Assembly (NCBI RefSeq): GCF_003231275.1
Contig: NZ_QKVL01000005.1
Coordinates: forward strand, 124,001 to 188,000
Direction: 5' to 3'
From: Pseudomonas huaxiensis
GTDB lineage: Bacteria; Pseudomonadota; Gammaproteobacteria; Pseudomonadales; Pseudomonadaceae
DNA: 64,000 nucleotides
Made by a program: the position numbers and the translations under genes. This document shows positions 55,083 to 63,884 of this stretch, piece by piece. The stretch's first letter is position 1. The number at the start of each line of letters is the position of its first letter. The notes beneath the pieces were generated by a model. That model worked only from the letters and a program-made list of their open reading frames with translations. It had not been told where the DNA came from and ran no database searches.

Positions 55083-56147
55083 TCAGTTCGCCACCGGCAC
55101 CGCAACGGTCACGGCTTTGACTCTGACGTTTGCCTGCCAATCGGTTGCAGGCTCGGGCAACCCAAGTTGACGAGTGGCGAAGATTCCGGGGAGGTTGATA
55201 CCTGTGTGGCGCGTATACCCAATGCCCCCGGAATAACGCGGATTGATTTCCAGCAGATGCGGAACGCCATCAGCATTATCCCGCGTCTGAACATTGACCA
55301 GCCCATCGCATTTGAAGTGAGCAGCGGCACTCAGCGCGAGTTCAACTGCGGCGGAATTTCTCTCAAATGTCTGATGCAGGCCTTGCTTGCGCCGGCCAAC
55401 ATAGGCAACGGGACGCCCAGACTCACACACCATATCGACAGAACACTCCGCGCCGTTCATGTAAGGCATCACAAGCATGGGGGGCCGGTCGGCCTGGGTG
55501 CTGTACGCCGCGAGATAGGTCTCGAAATTGACATCCCGTGCGTCAGGGTTGGCGAAGCAGCGGAACGGGTCGACCGACTCCTTGAACCGCCAGAAACCTT
55601 GACCATAGATGCCCACCGCCGGCTTCACGCACACCTCGCCCTGCGCCCGAAAAATCTCATAGGCATCCACCAGTTCACGGGCATTGTTCACGGTGATCGC
55701 CGGAACACAGTTCAACCCGGCTCTCTCGGCCTCGGCCGTGAACCTGCTCTTGTCGTCAACCAGATCAAATGTTTCCAGGGACAGACCTCCAGTGACGAGC
55801 TTCAAACCGGCGGACTCGAAACGGTGTCTCTCAGCCTCAAGGATACGCCCTGCCCTTCCCGTCAGAATCACCTTGATGCCATGGGCTTCAGACGTCTGGA
55901 TAATCCAGTCGATACGTTGCTGATCGTCCTTCGGTTCCACAAAGGCGACATCAGCAATACTGGTGATTTCCGGACGATCCTGACGATGGGATGCAAAGAT
56001 TTTCACTTCAGAAGGAAGCGCATCACGGGCGCCCAGAATAATGTCACGCTGGCTGGACTGCCCTTCAAGGAACCAGATCAAGATGCAAATCCTCAATGTT
56101 TTGTTCTGAACAACGGCAGCCGCTGATTCAAGCCGAGGAAAAAGCAC
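55083..56147 (-). CDS. ATP-grasp ligase, first gene of the Ter operon
   Basis: A carboxylate-amine/thiol ligase of up to 354 residues. The ATP-grasp fold shows VCVKPAVGIYGQGFWRFK (ATP-binding Lys and Gly loop, about residues 180-197), MLVMPYMNGAECSVDM and the metal-binding LLEINPRYSGGIGYTRH near 295-311. It probably joins an acid to an amine in the Ter metabolite pathway. The start is uncertain: GTG at 56147 is open, but no Shine-Dalgarno is evident. It is the most upstream gene of the minus-strand unit. Confidence 0.83.
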   Translation of the reverse strand: MLFPRLESAAAVVQNKTLRICILIWFLEGQSSQRDIILGARDALPSEVKIFASHRQDRPEITSIADVAFVEPKDDQQRIDWIIQTSEAHGIKVILTGRAGRILEAERHRFESAGLKLVTGGLSLETFDLVDDKSRFTAEAERAGLNCVPAITVNNARELVDAYEIFRAQGEVCVKPAVGIYGQGFWRFKESVDPFRCFANPDARDVNFETYLAAYSTQADRPPMLVMPYMNGAECSVDMVCESGRPVAYVGRRKQGLHQTFERNSAAVELALSAAAHFKCDGLVNVQTRDNADGVPHLLEINPRYSGGIGYTRHTGINLPGIFATRQLGLPEPATDWQANVRVKAVTVAVPVAN

Positions 56148-56569
56148 TGACTGGCGTCAGCAGCTCTTTACCGGCGAGCATTCTACTCAACCTGTCAACG
56201 CGGTGCGCCTGGTTGGGCAGGAACACTTTGCCACTGAATGTGTACAACCACGACCACGGCATGCTGGCGATTACCCATCACCGCGACAATCGACTGTTAG
56301 ATGGATGTGAGTGGGAAAGTTCTACTGGTACTCAGTAAATAAATACCGAGATAAAGAAGTCGCGAATGAGCAATGAGCCAAGAGATGGCGTCTCTGAGCA
56401 GAGTTGAACTGCCGCGTTCCCATCACCAGAAGAAGTCTTTCAAATCAAACAGGTCAACGCGACCTGAAACGGGAGGAGTGTAACCGCCCTTGTGTGACGT
56501 AATTACGGGGCTCTGCCTGACTTGGCTAAAGCCCCATCACAAGGGTGCGGCAAGGTTGGACAGACAGGC
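56148..56569. other. Intergenic region upstream of the Ter operon
   Basis: About 420 bp with lower GC and no supported gene. It should contain the promoter of the ATP-grasp-led operon, but I could not identify -35/-10, RpoN or operator sequences with confidence. The short plus-strand frame across 56096-56338 has no domain and no good ribosome site. Confidence 0.5.
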
Positions 56570-56902
56570 TCAGGCATGAACCCACAGATTGAGATTGTCA
56601 TCAGCTTTCACCGTCAGTGCCTGCAACGCCTGCCCCAGGCAAGGCCCGAGCAGGCAGGCGCCGTCGGCGGGATCAAACAACGCACCGTGGGCAAAACAGA
56701 CAATGTGACGACCATCACCCGACATGAACCGGTCCTTGCGGTACTGCATGGCAACGTCGAGGTGGGGGCAAAGATTGCGGTAAGCCTTCACCTCACCCTG
56801 CCACAGCAGCCCGATGACCGTGTCGCGCCCCTGCTGCCAAGGATCAAAGCCACGGGCCTGGCCTTCCAGCAGTTGCTCACGGTGGCAAAGAAATGTGGCC
56901 AC
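56570..56902 (-). CDS. Rieske [2Fe-2S] ferredoxin-like protein
   Basis: A 110-residue single-domain Rieske protein. The two cluster motifs are present: C45-P-H47 in NLCPHLDV and C69-x2-H72 in CFAHGALFDP. Such proteins shuttle electrons to oxygenases or protect their iron centres. It lies 61 bp downstream of an FAD monooxygenase gene on the same strand and probably belongs to that catabolic unit. Confidence 0.88.
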   Translation of the reverse strand: MATFLCHREQLLEGQARGFDPWQQGRDTVIGLLWQGEVKAYRNLCPHLDVAMQYRKDRFMSGDGRHIVCFAHGALFDPADGACLLGPCLGQALQALTVKADDNLNLWVHA

Positions 56903-56963
56903 GGCTGACCTCTCGCATCTGACGAACAGAAAAGCGGCACTGCCGGCAGTGCCGCGCTCAGGA

Positions 56964-58088
56964 TCAAATAGGCTCGGCAGTGCGCGCCAGCATGGCCTTG
57001 GTCAGGCCGATGCGGTCGAAAGCGGCATCCTTCGCCATCTCTCGCTCACCCGCCATGATCGAGTTTTCGGCAATGTATTTGCAGCGGTCGAAACGACGCA
57101 TCATGAACCGTTGCAGGCGGGTGCGCAGATCCCCCTCGCCGAACAATTCCTCAGCCAGGACCAGCGCGTCCTCGATCGCCATGCCGGCGCCCTGCCCAAG
57201 GTGCGGCGTAGTGGCGTGGGCCGCGTCACCGATGAGCACGACGCGGTCCTTGAACCACGGATCATCGACGAACAACACTTCCATCGGTTTGTAGATCACC
57301 TGGCTGTTGTCGGTGATCTGCTCGCGCAACTCGCCCACCAGCCCGCCGATACCGGCAAGGCGGTCACGCATGGTGGCGGCCAGTTGATCCTGCTCGTACC
57401 AGGGGTTGTTCGGCTCGTGGGAGGTGGAGAACATGTACATCAGGTTGTCGGCCAGCGGTACCAGCCCGGCGTTGCCTTCGGCACCGGTGTAGCTGGCGAG
57501 GTGGTCGATGGACGGGTGGCGCGGGAAGTTATAGCGCCACACGGCCTGGCCGGTGAAGCGCGGGGTGTAGGTATCGCCGTAAAGCATGCCGCGAACCTTC
57601 GAATACACCCCGTCGGCGCCGACCATCAGGTCGTAGCGGCCTGAGCTGCCATCGGTGAAAGTGACGTTCAGATCACGCGGGAATTCCTCGTACGTCTCCA
57701 CTGTCACACCGAGGCGCACCTGGGTGCCCAGTTCGATGGCGGTATCACTCAAGACCTGATGCAGGGCCAGCCGGGAGATGCCGACGTTGGCGGGGTATTG
57801 CGGCCCTGCGAGGCGTTGCCCGGGGATGCGTGCCAGAGCCTTGCCCTGCAGGTCGTAGATACCGACGTCCTCGAAGGCATAGGCGGCATCGAGGTACCGG
57901 TCCAGCACCCCGAGGCGGGCCATTTCCCGGACCACGTTGCTCTGCTGGATGATGCCGACGCCGTAGACCGTCCACTCGGACTTGATTTCCACCAGATCGA
58001 CCTCGACCCCTTGGCGGCGCAGTGCAATCGCCGCGCAAAGGCCACCGATGCCTCCGCCCACGATCAGTACTTTGTTGATATCGCTCAT
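56964..58088 (-). CDS. FAD-dependent aromatic monooxygenase
   Basis: A 374-residue class A flavin hydroxylase (salicylate/3-hydroxybenzoate/6-hydroxynicotinate hydroxylase type). It has the N-terminal FAD motif VLIVGGGIGGLCAA, the ring-binding DG motif in YDLMVGADGVYSKVR, and the second FAD motif LIGDAAHATTPHLGQGAG. It should hydroxylate an aromatic acid using NAD(P)H and O2. It is divergent from a LysR gene and precedes the Rieske gene. The exact substrate cannot be read from sequence. Confidence 0.9.
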   Translation of the reverse strand: MSDINKVLIVGGGIGGLCAAIALRRQGVEVDLVEIKSEWTVYGVGIIQQSNVVREMARLGVLDRYLDAAYAFEDVGIYDLQGKALARIPGQRLAGPQYPANVGISRLALHQVLSDTAIELGTQVRLGVTVETYEEFPRDLNVTFTDGSSGRYDLMVGADGVYSKVRGMLYGDTYTPRFTGQAVWRYNFPRHPSIDHLASYTGAEGNAGLVPLADNLMYMFSTSHEPNNPWYEQDQLAATMRDRLAGIGGLVGELREQITDNSQVIYKPMEVLFVDDPWFKDRVVLIGDAAHATTPHLGQGAGMAIEDALVLAEELFGEGDLRTRLQRFMMRRFDRCKYIAENSIMAGEREMAKDAAFDRIGLTKAMLARTAEPI

Positions 58089-58275
58089 GCGTGAATCCTT
58101 TGTTCTTGTTGTGTGGACCGGCCCTCCGGGCCCGTCGCCACAGCCTTTTCCGGCTCACGCGACGGCCACCATCGGGAGCCTGGAAGCACAGGCTAGAAAC
58201 ACGCGAACAATTTGACTAATCGTTACTGGGGATGCAGGGTATCGCGAAAATAAATACAACAAGAGATTGCCTGCC
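58089..58275. promoter_or_regulatory. Divergent region between the FAD monooxygenase and LysR genes
   Basis: This 187-bp region is where the LysR protein would bind, as is usual for the family. An AT-rich segment near 58205-58262 could hold the promoters. I could not fix a unique T-N11-A box. Confidence 0.4.
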
Positions 58276-59199
58276 ATGCGCTTCAAACACCTGGATCTGA
58301 ACCTCCTGGTGGCGCTGGATGTATTGCTCGAAGAGCAGAACATCACGCGTGCCGCCGAGCGTCTGCACATGACTCAATCAGCCACCAGCGGCGTACTCGG
58401 TCGCTTGCGGACCTACTTCGAAGACGACTTGCTGGTGCAGGTCGGACGCAAAATGATGCTCACGCCCCTGGCCCGCGACCTGGAGATTCCGGTGCGTGAA
58501 GTGCTGCTGAAAATCCAGACCTCGATCACCGCCAAGCCGGTGCACGACATCGCCGAGAGCAAGCGCCATTTCCGCATCATGGCCTCGGACTATTTGATCA
58601 GCGTGTTGTTCGCCGAAGTGATCCGCGAGATCAACCAGCAGGCGCCCATGGTCACCTTCGAACTGATCAGCCCCGGCGAAACCGCCCGGGAAATGCTGAT
58701 GCGCGGCGAAGTCGACCTGATGATCGCGCCGGAGCACTACATCGCGAAGGAACACCCGTCACAGTTGCTGTTCGATGAGCAGCATGTCTGCGTGATCTGC
58801 CAGGACAACCACGTGGTGGGTGAGCGCCTGACGCTGGAGCAATACCTGGAACTGGGGCATGTCTCGGTGGTGTTCGGACGCACCCGCACCCCTGGTATCG
58901 AGGAGTGGTTCATGAGCGAGTACGGCTGCAAACGCCGCATCGAAGTCATCACCCACGACTTCAACACCCTGCCGCAACTGGTGATCGGCACCCAGCGGGT
59001 CGCCACGGTTCACAGCCGCCTCGCCCATCTCTACGCGCGCAACCTGCCGCTGCGTATCGTGCCGCCACCGGTCAATCTCCCCGTCATGCAGGAGTTCATG
59101 AGCTGGCATCGCAGCCTGGACCGTGACCCCGTGCTGGCCTGGCTGCGCGAAAAACTGCTGGACATGGCCAGCCGTCCGACCACGCCGCTGGCCGCGTGA
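58276..59199 (+). CDS. LysR-family regulator (NodD/NahR type)
   Basis: A 307-residue regulator starting MRFKHLDLNLLVALDVLLEE; a TTG three codons upstream is an alternative. The helix-turn-helix is at about 20-45 (ITRAAERLHMTQSATSGVLG) and the effector domain at 90-300. The N-terminal style is that of NodD and NahR, which sense aromatic compounds. It is divergent from the FAD monooxygenase and is likely the activator of the surrounding catabolic genes. Confidence 0.9.
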   Translation: MRFKHLDLNLLVALDVLLEEQNITRAAERLHMTQSATSGVLGRLRTYFEDDLLVQVGRKMMLTPLARDLEIPVREVLLKIQTSITAKPVHDIAESKRHFRIMASDYLISVLFAEVIREINQQAPMVTFELISPGETAREMLMRGEVDLMIAPEHYIAKEHPSQLLFDEQHVCVICQDNHVVGERLTLEQYLELGHVSVVFGRTRTPGIEEWFMSEYGCKRRIEVITHDFNTLPQLVIGTQRVATVHSRLAHLYARNLPLRIVPPPVNLPVMQEFMSWHRSLDRDPVLAWLREKLLDMASRPTTPLAA

Positions 59200-59208
59200 A
59201 CACCTGCG

Positions 59209-61185
59209 CTATGCGCCACGCCGAAATGCCCCCAGCGCCTGCCCCAGGCTGGCGCTGAGGCGCTGCAGGCTGCCGCAGGCCTCTTCGAGACGGGCGCAAT
59301 CTTCGGCATTCTGCTCCACCACCCGCTCCACCTCTCCCGCCGCACCGTCTACGCGACCCGCCAGATGATGCTGGGTCCGCGCCGCCTCGGCGATGTGCCG
59401 GCCGGCGTTCTCGACGTCGACAATGCTGCTGGTGATCGCCGCCAGAACCGCGCTGGCCCGCGCGGTCAGCTCGACGCCTTCGCCCGTCAGGCGCTGGCTG
59501 TCATCCAGGCTCGCCGCAGCGTCCCGGGTCACCTGCCCCAGACGCTGGATCATGTCGTCGATTTCCCCCGTGGAAGCGCGGGTGCGGCTGGCCAGCCCGC
59601 GAACCTCGTCCGCCACCACGGCGAAACCACGGCCATGTTCACCGGCCCGCGCCGCTTCGATCGCCGCATTGAGGGCGAGCAGGTTGGTCTGCTCGGCAAC
59701 CGCGCTGATCACATCAAGGACGCCCGTGATGGCCTCGCTCTGGCTTTGCAAAAGCTGCATGGCAACGCTCCCGGCGCCCATTTCCCGTGACAGACGCTGC
59801 AGGCTCTGACTGGCCTCGCGCACCAGGCGGTCACCCTCATGAATCAAGGCACTGGCCTCGCCCAGACTGGCCTGGCTGCCATCCACCCGCTGGTTGACCT
59901 GAACGGTCGCCTGGGTCATCGCCTGCATCGCTTGCAGCACATCGCCCGTCTGCTGGCGCTGGGCCCGCACACCCCGTCCGGTACGCTCAACCATTTCGGC
60001 CAGGGTTTCAGCGGCAGCGTCGAGCTGATCGGCATCCTCGCCGATCCGCCCGACCAGTTCGCGCAAGGCCTGCAACATCACACCAATCGCTTCGTTCAAT
60101 TGCCCCAGTTCATCACTGCGCCCCAACCGCGGCGGTCGCCCCTGCAAATCCCCCGCAGCAACCCGCTGGGCCAGCGCCAGCATCTGCCGCACCGGCACGG
60201 CGATGGAGCGGCGGATCAGCACACAGGCCCCCACACTCGACAGCAATGCCAGCACCAGCATTGTCGCCAGTTGCAGGTCCAGGCGTCGGCGCTGCGCATT
60301 CCAGGCGCTGGATGCCCGCACGCGCTCGTCATCCAGCGCCTGGATGGCCTGCTGCGCCGAGGTGTTCATGCTGCCCTGCTGCGTCAGTGCCTGCTCACCG
60401 CTGCTGATGTAGCGCAGAAACGCCTGTCGGTATTCCTCCAGCGCCGTGGCGGCTTCGCCCAGGCTTTGCCGGCGATCGCCCTCCAACTGCGCGGCCAGAT
60501 TGTTCAAGGCGCTGCCGAGCTCACTGACTCGGTTGACCCAGTCATCGCGATAGCGCTGCTGCGGATCGAGGATGAAATACAGCTCGCTGTCGCGCAGATT
60601 GGCCAGGCGCTCGCGCAACGTCGCGGCATCTTCCAGAAGCTGCATGGCGGTCGCGCCTGGCGGTCGATCCAGCTCCAGTCCGGTATTGATATCGTCCAAC
60701 TGATCGATGAACAGCGCGGCAAAACGCTGCCCCGCACTCTGCGCCAGCGCCTGCATGCGCAGCCGCGCGTCCTGGGCTTGCAGCCGCGCAGTTGCATAGG
60801 CCCGGAAGCCTTGCAAGTAGTCGTCGCTACGCTCACGCAGGGTGCGCTCGAACGCTTCCCCGGACTGAGCCTCGGACACCTGGCCCTGCAACAGGTGCAA
60901 AGCCGCCTCCAGGTGATCGGCTGATTCGGGGCTGGCGAGCAGCGCGAATTCCTTCTCGGCTTGTCTCGCCTGCGCCAGGTGATTGTGCAGGCGCTCCAGC
61001 GCACTCAAGCGGGCGCTACTGGCCTGATTGACCTGCAGCGCATACCAGGCGGCCAGCCCCATGCCCAGGGTGCAGAAAAGTACCAGGGCAAAACCCAGCG
61101 ACAACTTGCCGCCAACGCTGAGCCGGCCCAGCGTGGCACCAATCGTCGTGGTCGGGAGCGTTTCGAATACGGTGGTAACAGACAA
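59209..61185 (-). CDS. Methyl-accepting chemotaxis protein
   Basis: A transmembrane chemoreceptor of about 658 residues: TM1 near 27-50, a long helical periplasmic domain (about 50-310, resembling the helical bimodular HBM class), TM2 near 312-330, HAMP, and a signalling tip [19 protein letters not shown] followed by [19 protein letters not shown]. Start: AAGGAGG abuts the ATG at 61191 but lies 6 nt before the TTG at 61185, so TTG is preferred. It sits amid aromatic catabolic genes, so its ligand is probably their substrate or an intermediate. Confidence 0.9.
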   Translation of the reverse strand: MSVTTVFETLPTTTIGATLGRLSVGGKLSLGFALVLFCTLGMGLAAWYALQVNQASSARLSALERLHNHLAQARQAEKEFALLASPESADHLEAALHLLQGQVSEAQSGEAFERTLRERSDDYLQGFRAYATARLQAQDARLRMQALAQSAGQRFAALFIDQLDDINTGLELDRPPGATAMQLLEDAATLRERLANLRDSELYFILDPQQRYRDDWVNRVSELGSALNNLAAQLEGDRRQSLGEAATALEEYRQAFLRYISSGEQALTQQGSMNTSAQQAIQALDDERVRASSAWNAQRRRLDLQLATMLVLALLSSVGACVLIRRSIAVPVRQMLALAQRVAAGDLQGRPPRLGRSDELGQLNEAIGVMLQALRELVGRIGEDADQLDAAAETLAEMVERTGRGVRAQRQQTGDVLQAMQAMTQATVQVNQRVDGSQASLGEASALIHEGDRLVREASQSLQRLSREMGAGSVAMQLLQSQSEAITGVLDVISAVAEQTNLLALNAAIEAARAGEHGRGFAVVADEVRGLASRTRASTGEIDDMIQRLGQVTRDAAASLDDSQRLTGEGVELTARASAVLAAITSSIVDVENAGRHIAEAARTQHHLAGRVDGAAGEVERVVEQNAEDCARLEEACGSLQRLSASLGQALGAFRRGA

Positions 61186-61513
61186 GGGCATCCTCCTTGG
61201 GAACCTGCGCGTCGTGCACGGCCGCGTACCCTAGCCTCCCCCTCCAGCAGGCAACCAATCGAGACTGGCGATGTGAACCATCGGCAATCGCCATGCCTGC
61301 GACCGCCCCGCCCGCAGGTATCGCCGCTCCAGATAGCTGGCATCCGAACAAGCGATTTGTCCACTTCCTGACCCCATGCGAGCTTGCAATCACCGCCCGA
61401 AGGGTGGTCGTCGCCTGCTTCGCGTCATCAGCGGTGGCCTGACGGCGTGCCGTCGATACCTGCCTTGCGCGCCCGAAGCTGCTGGCGATCCGCATAACAA
61501 GAAGGAAAACACT
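61186..61513. other. Intergenic region between the chemoreceptor and hydrolase genes
   Basis: About 328 bp without a supported gene, divergent between the MCP and the alpha/beta hydrolase. It should carry both promoters. I find no FliA or RpoN element with correct spacing. The segment 61270-61340 has short CGGCAA and GCCATGCC repeats of no clear meaning. Confidence 0.4.
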
Positions 61514-62671
61514 ATGTTCCGCTACTTCCCGACCAACTACGTTTGGAACCTGTCGGTGAACCTGGCCCTGGAAATGGGCGCACGCATCGGCGAGATCGTC
61601 GAAATGTGCGAGCCCCTGCTGGAGGCCGCCAAGCAACCCGACGCCGAAGGCACACGGGCCTTTCGTCAGACCTGGGCCGAAATGGCCGACAAGCTCTGCG
61701 ACATGGCCCGCGAGGATGAAGCGCTCGGGCGGCTGCTCTCCGCCGGCGAAAAATACAACCGCGCCGCGACCTATTACCTGACGTGCGAACGCCTCCAGGC
61801 CCACGGCGCCCCCGGGCGCATGGCGCTCTATCAGCGTTTTCTCGACACCTTCGCCCGTGGCGTGGCGCTGTCGAAAGAGAACTGCGAGCGCGTCGAAATT
61901 CCGTACGAAGGCAAGGTGATCTCCGGCCTCTATGTCCGTGCCGAAGGCGTCAGCGGCCCGGCGCCGATCCTGGTTCAACTCAACGGCCTGGATTCCACCA
62001 AGGAGATGAAGTACCGCGTCGGCCTGCCAGCCTGGCTGGCCAAGCGTGGCGTCGCCTCGCTACTGATCGACCAGCCAGGCACCGGCGAGGCGCTGCGCCT
62101 GCACGACCTCAAGGCCCGCTACGACGCCGAGCACTGGGCCAGCCGCGTGGTCGACTGGCTGGAAGACCGCCAGGACATCGATCCGCGGCGTATCGGCTGC
62201 GAAGGCGTGTCGCTCGGTGGTTACTACTGCCCGCGCGCCGTCGCCTTCGAACCGCGCTTCGCCTGCGGCGTGGTGTGGGGCGCCAACCATGACTGGCGCG
62301 ACGTGCAGAAGCGCCGCCTGGAGCGCGAAGGCAGCTTCCCGGTTCCGCACTACTGGGAGCACGTTCGCTGGGTCTGGGGCGGCAAGGACATCGAAGAATT
62401 CATGCAGATCGCCGAGAACGTCCACCTCGACGGCGTGGTGGAAAAAATCCGCGTGCCGTTCCTGGTGACCCACGGCGAACAGGACTCGCAAATCCCGCTC
62501 AAGTGGGCGCACCGCACCTACGAACAACTGGTCAACAGCCCGAAACGCGAACTGAAGATTTTCACCTCCCGCGAAGGCGGCGTGCAGCACTCCAGCTTCG
62601 ACAACTCCATCAACGCCGGCCAGTTCATCGCCGACTGGGTTGCCGAGAACCTCGGCCGCCGCACCGCCTGA
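61514..62671 (+). CDS. Alpha/beta hydrolase, C-C hydrolase (DHPON-hydrolase)-like
   Basis: A 385-residue enzyme (MFRYFPTNYVWNLSVNLALE) with an N-terminal helical extension (residues 1-130) before the alpha/beta hydrolase core, as in 2,6-dihydroxypseudooxynicotine hydrolase and FrsA-like proteins. The candidate triad is S233 in GVSLGGYY, D324 in HGEQDSQIPL and H359 in GVQHSSF. Such enzymes split C-C bonds in ring-derived diketones. It precedes the VOC dioxygenase gene by 21 bp, so they are co-transcribed. Confidence 0.85.
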   Translation: MFRYFPTNYVWNLSVNLALEMGARIGEIVEMCEPLLEAAKQPDAEGTRAFRQTWAEMADKLCDMAREDEALGRLLSAGEKYNRAATYYLTCERLQAHGAPGRMALYQRFLDTFARGVALSKENCERVEIPYEGKVISGLYVRAEGVSGPAPILVQLNGLDSTKEMKYRVGLPAWLAKRGVASLLIDQPGTGEALRLHDLKARYDAEHWASRVVDWLEDRQDIDPRRIGCEGVSLGGYYCPRAVAFEPRFACGVVWGANHDWRDVQKRRLEREGSFPVPHYWEHVRWVWGGKDIEEFMQIAENVHLDGVVEKIRVPFLVTHGEQDSQIPLKWAHRTYEQLVNSPKRELKIFTSREGGVQHSSFDNSINAGQFIADWVAENLGRRTA

Positions 62672-62692
62672 ATGCAGAGAAGACAAAAAATC

Positions 62693-63628
62693 ATGAACAT
62701 CATCGGACCCGATTACCTGGTGTTCGGCGTCGACAACGTCGCCGACTGTGTGCAGTACATGACCGACTACGGCCTCAAGCCTTGTGACCTGGATGAAAAC
62801 GGCGGCTACCTCGAAGCCCTGGATGGCACCGGCGTGCTGATCCGTCCCCGCAACGACCCGCGCCTGCCGGCGGCAATGGAAACCGCCACGACCCTGCGCG
62901 AAACCGTTTATGGCGTGGCTGACGAAGCCACCCTGCAGGCTATCGAGGCCGAGCTGAGCAAAGATCGCGCGGTGGTGCGCGGCGAAGACGGCGTGCTGCG
63001 TTGCGTGGACGACATGGGCTTCGCCCTGGGCTTTCGCATCACCCAGCGCCGCACGCTCGACCTGCCTGGTGAAGCCAGCCATGCGCCTGGCGCGCCTGCC
63101 GCACGGCCAATCAACGCGCTGGGCGCCAGCGACGACATGCCAGCGCTGCCGCGCAGCCTTTCCCACGTGGTGTATTTCGTTCCGGATCCGGCCAGGGCGG
63201 AGGCCTTCTACCAGCGCCTCGGTTTCGTCTGCACCGACCGTTTCGCCGACACCGGTCCGTTCCTGCGCCCGGGCGGAACCCAGGACCACCACACCCTGTT
63301 CCTGATCCAGACGCCACCGTTCATGAAGGGCATCGAGCACTTCACCTTCCACATGGGCGGCCCGACCGAAGTGCTGGTGGCCGGGACCCGGTTCGTGGAA
63401 AAAGGTTATGAATCGTTCTGGGGACCGGGACGCCACCAACTGGGTTCCAACTGGTTCTGGTACTTCAACAGCCCCATGGGCTGCCATGTCGAATACGACG
63501 CCGACATGGACCTGCATGACGAACACTGGACCGCCCGCACCGCCGCTCCTGGCGCGGACAACTCGCAGTATTTCCTCTTCCACTATCAGGAGAAATGGTT
63601 CCCTGGCGGGCCGCCAGCCAAGCATTGA
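62693..63628 (+). CDS. VOC-family extradiol dioxygenase-like protein
   Basis: A 311-residue protein with two vicinal-oxygen-chelate domains (about 5-115 and 155-305), the layout of type I extradiol ring-cleavage dioxygenases. In the second domain the likely Fe ligands are H158 (LSHVVYF), H216 (IEHFTFH) and E267 (GCHVEYDAD), with spacing like that of BphC-type enzymes; H199/H200 may be catalytic. ATG 62693 was chosen by domain start. It is the last gene before a terminator. Confidence 0.85.
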   Translation: MNIIGPDYLVFGVDNVADCVQYMTDYGLKPCDLDENGGYLEALDGTGVLIRPRNDPRLPAAMETATTLRETVYGVADEATLQAIEAELSKDRAVVRGEDGVLRCVDDMGFALGFRITQRRTLDLPGEASHAPGAPAARPINALGASDDMPALPRSLSHVVYFVPDPARAEAFYQRLGFVCTDRFADTGPFLRPGGTQDHHTLFLIQTPPFMKGIEHFTFHMGGPTEVLVAGTRFVEKGYESFWGPGRHQLGSNWFWYFNSPMGCHVEYDADMDLHDEHWTARTAAPGADNSQYFLFHYQEKWFPGGPPAKH

Positions 63629-63652
63629 ATCGGGGTTTTAACGTGGTGAATC

Positions 63653-63679
63653 GGGGCGTCGGATGACGCCCCTTTTTTT
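63653..63679 (+). terminator. Rho-independent terminator after the VOC gene
   Basis: A perfect 8-bp GC stem (GGGGCGTC / GACGCCCC) with a GGAT loop is followed by seven Ts, 24 bp after the stop. Confidence 0.92.
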
Positions 63680-63739
63680 GCTTGCCCAGGTGTCGTGGCT
63701 GTGCACTTATCCATTCGGCTACACCGCGGGGCCCGCCCC

Positions 63740-63817
63740 CCCTGTGGGAGCTGGCTTGCCAGCGATGGCGGTGGTGAAGTCACCGACGTCATCGCTGGCA
63801 AGCCAGCTCCCACAGGG
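63740..63817. repeat. REP doublet, GTGGGAGCTGGCTTGCC type
   Basis: Perfect 27-bp inverted arms (63740-63766 and 63791-63817) with a 24-nt spacer that itself contains GGTGA/TCACC. It lies between convergent genes and is a third REP type in the window. Confidence 0.85.
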
Positions 63818-63884
63818 CCGGCAGTGTCGCCATTTCAAGTGGAGAAGCCTGCACCACCGAGGTGAAGAACCGCTCCCGTTCAGC

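Noticed and set aside
56096..56338. 80-residue plus-strand frame upstream of the Ter operon
   Set aside because: It overlaps the start of the ATP-grasp gene, has no domain and no convincing ribosome site.
62060..63625. 521-residue minus-strand open frame across the hydrolase and VOC genes
   Set aside because: It spans two real genes in antisense and has no motif or ribosome site.
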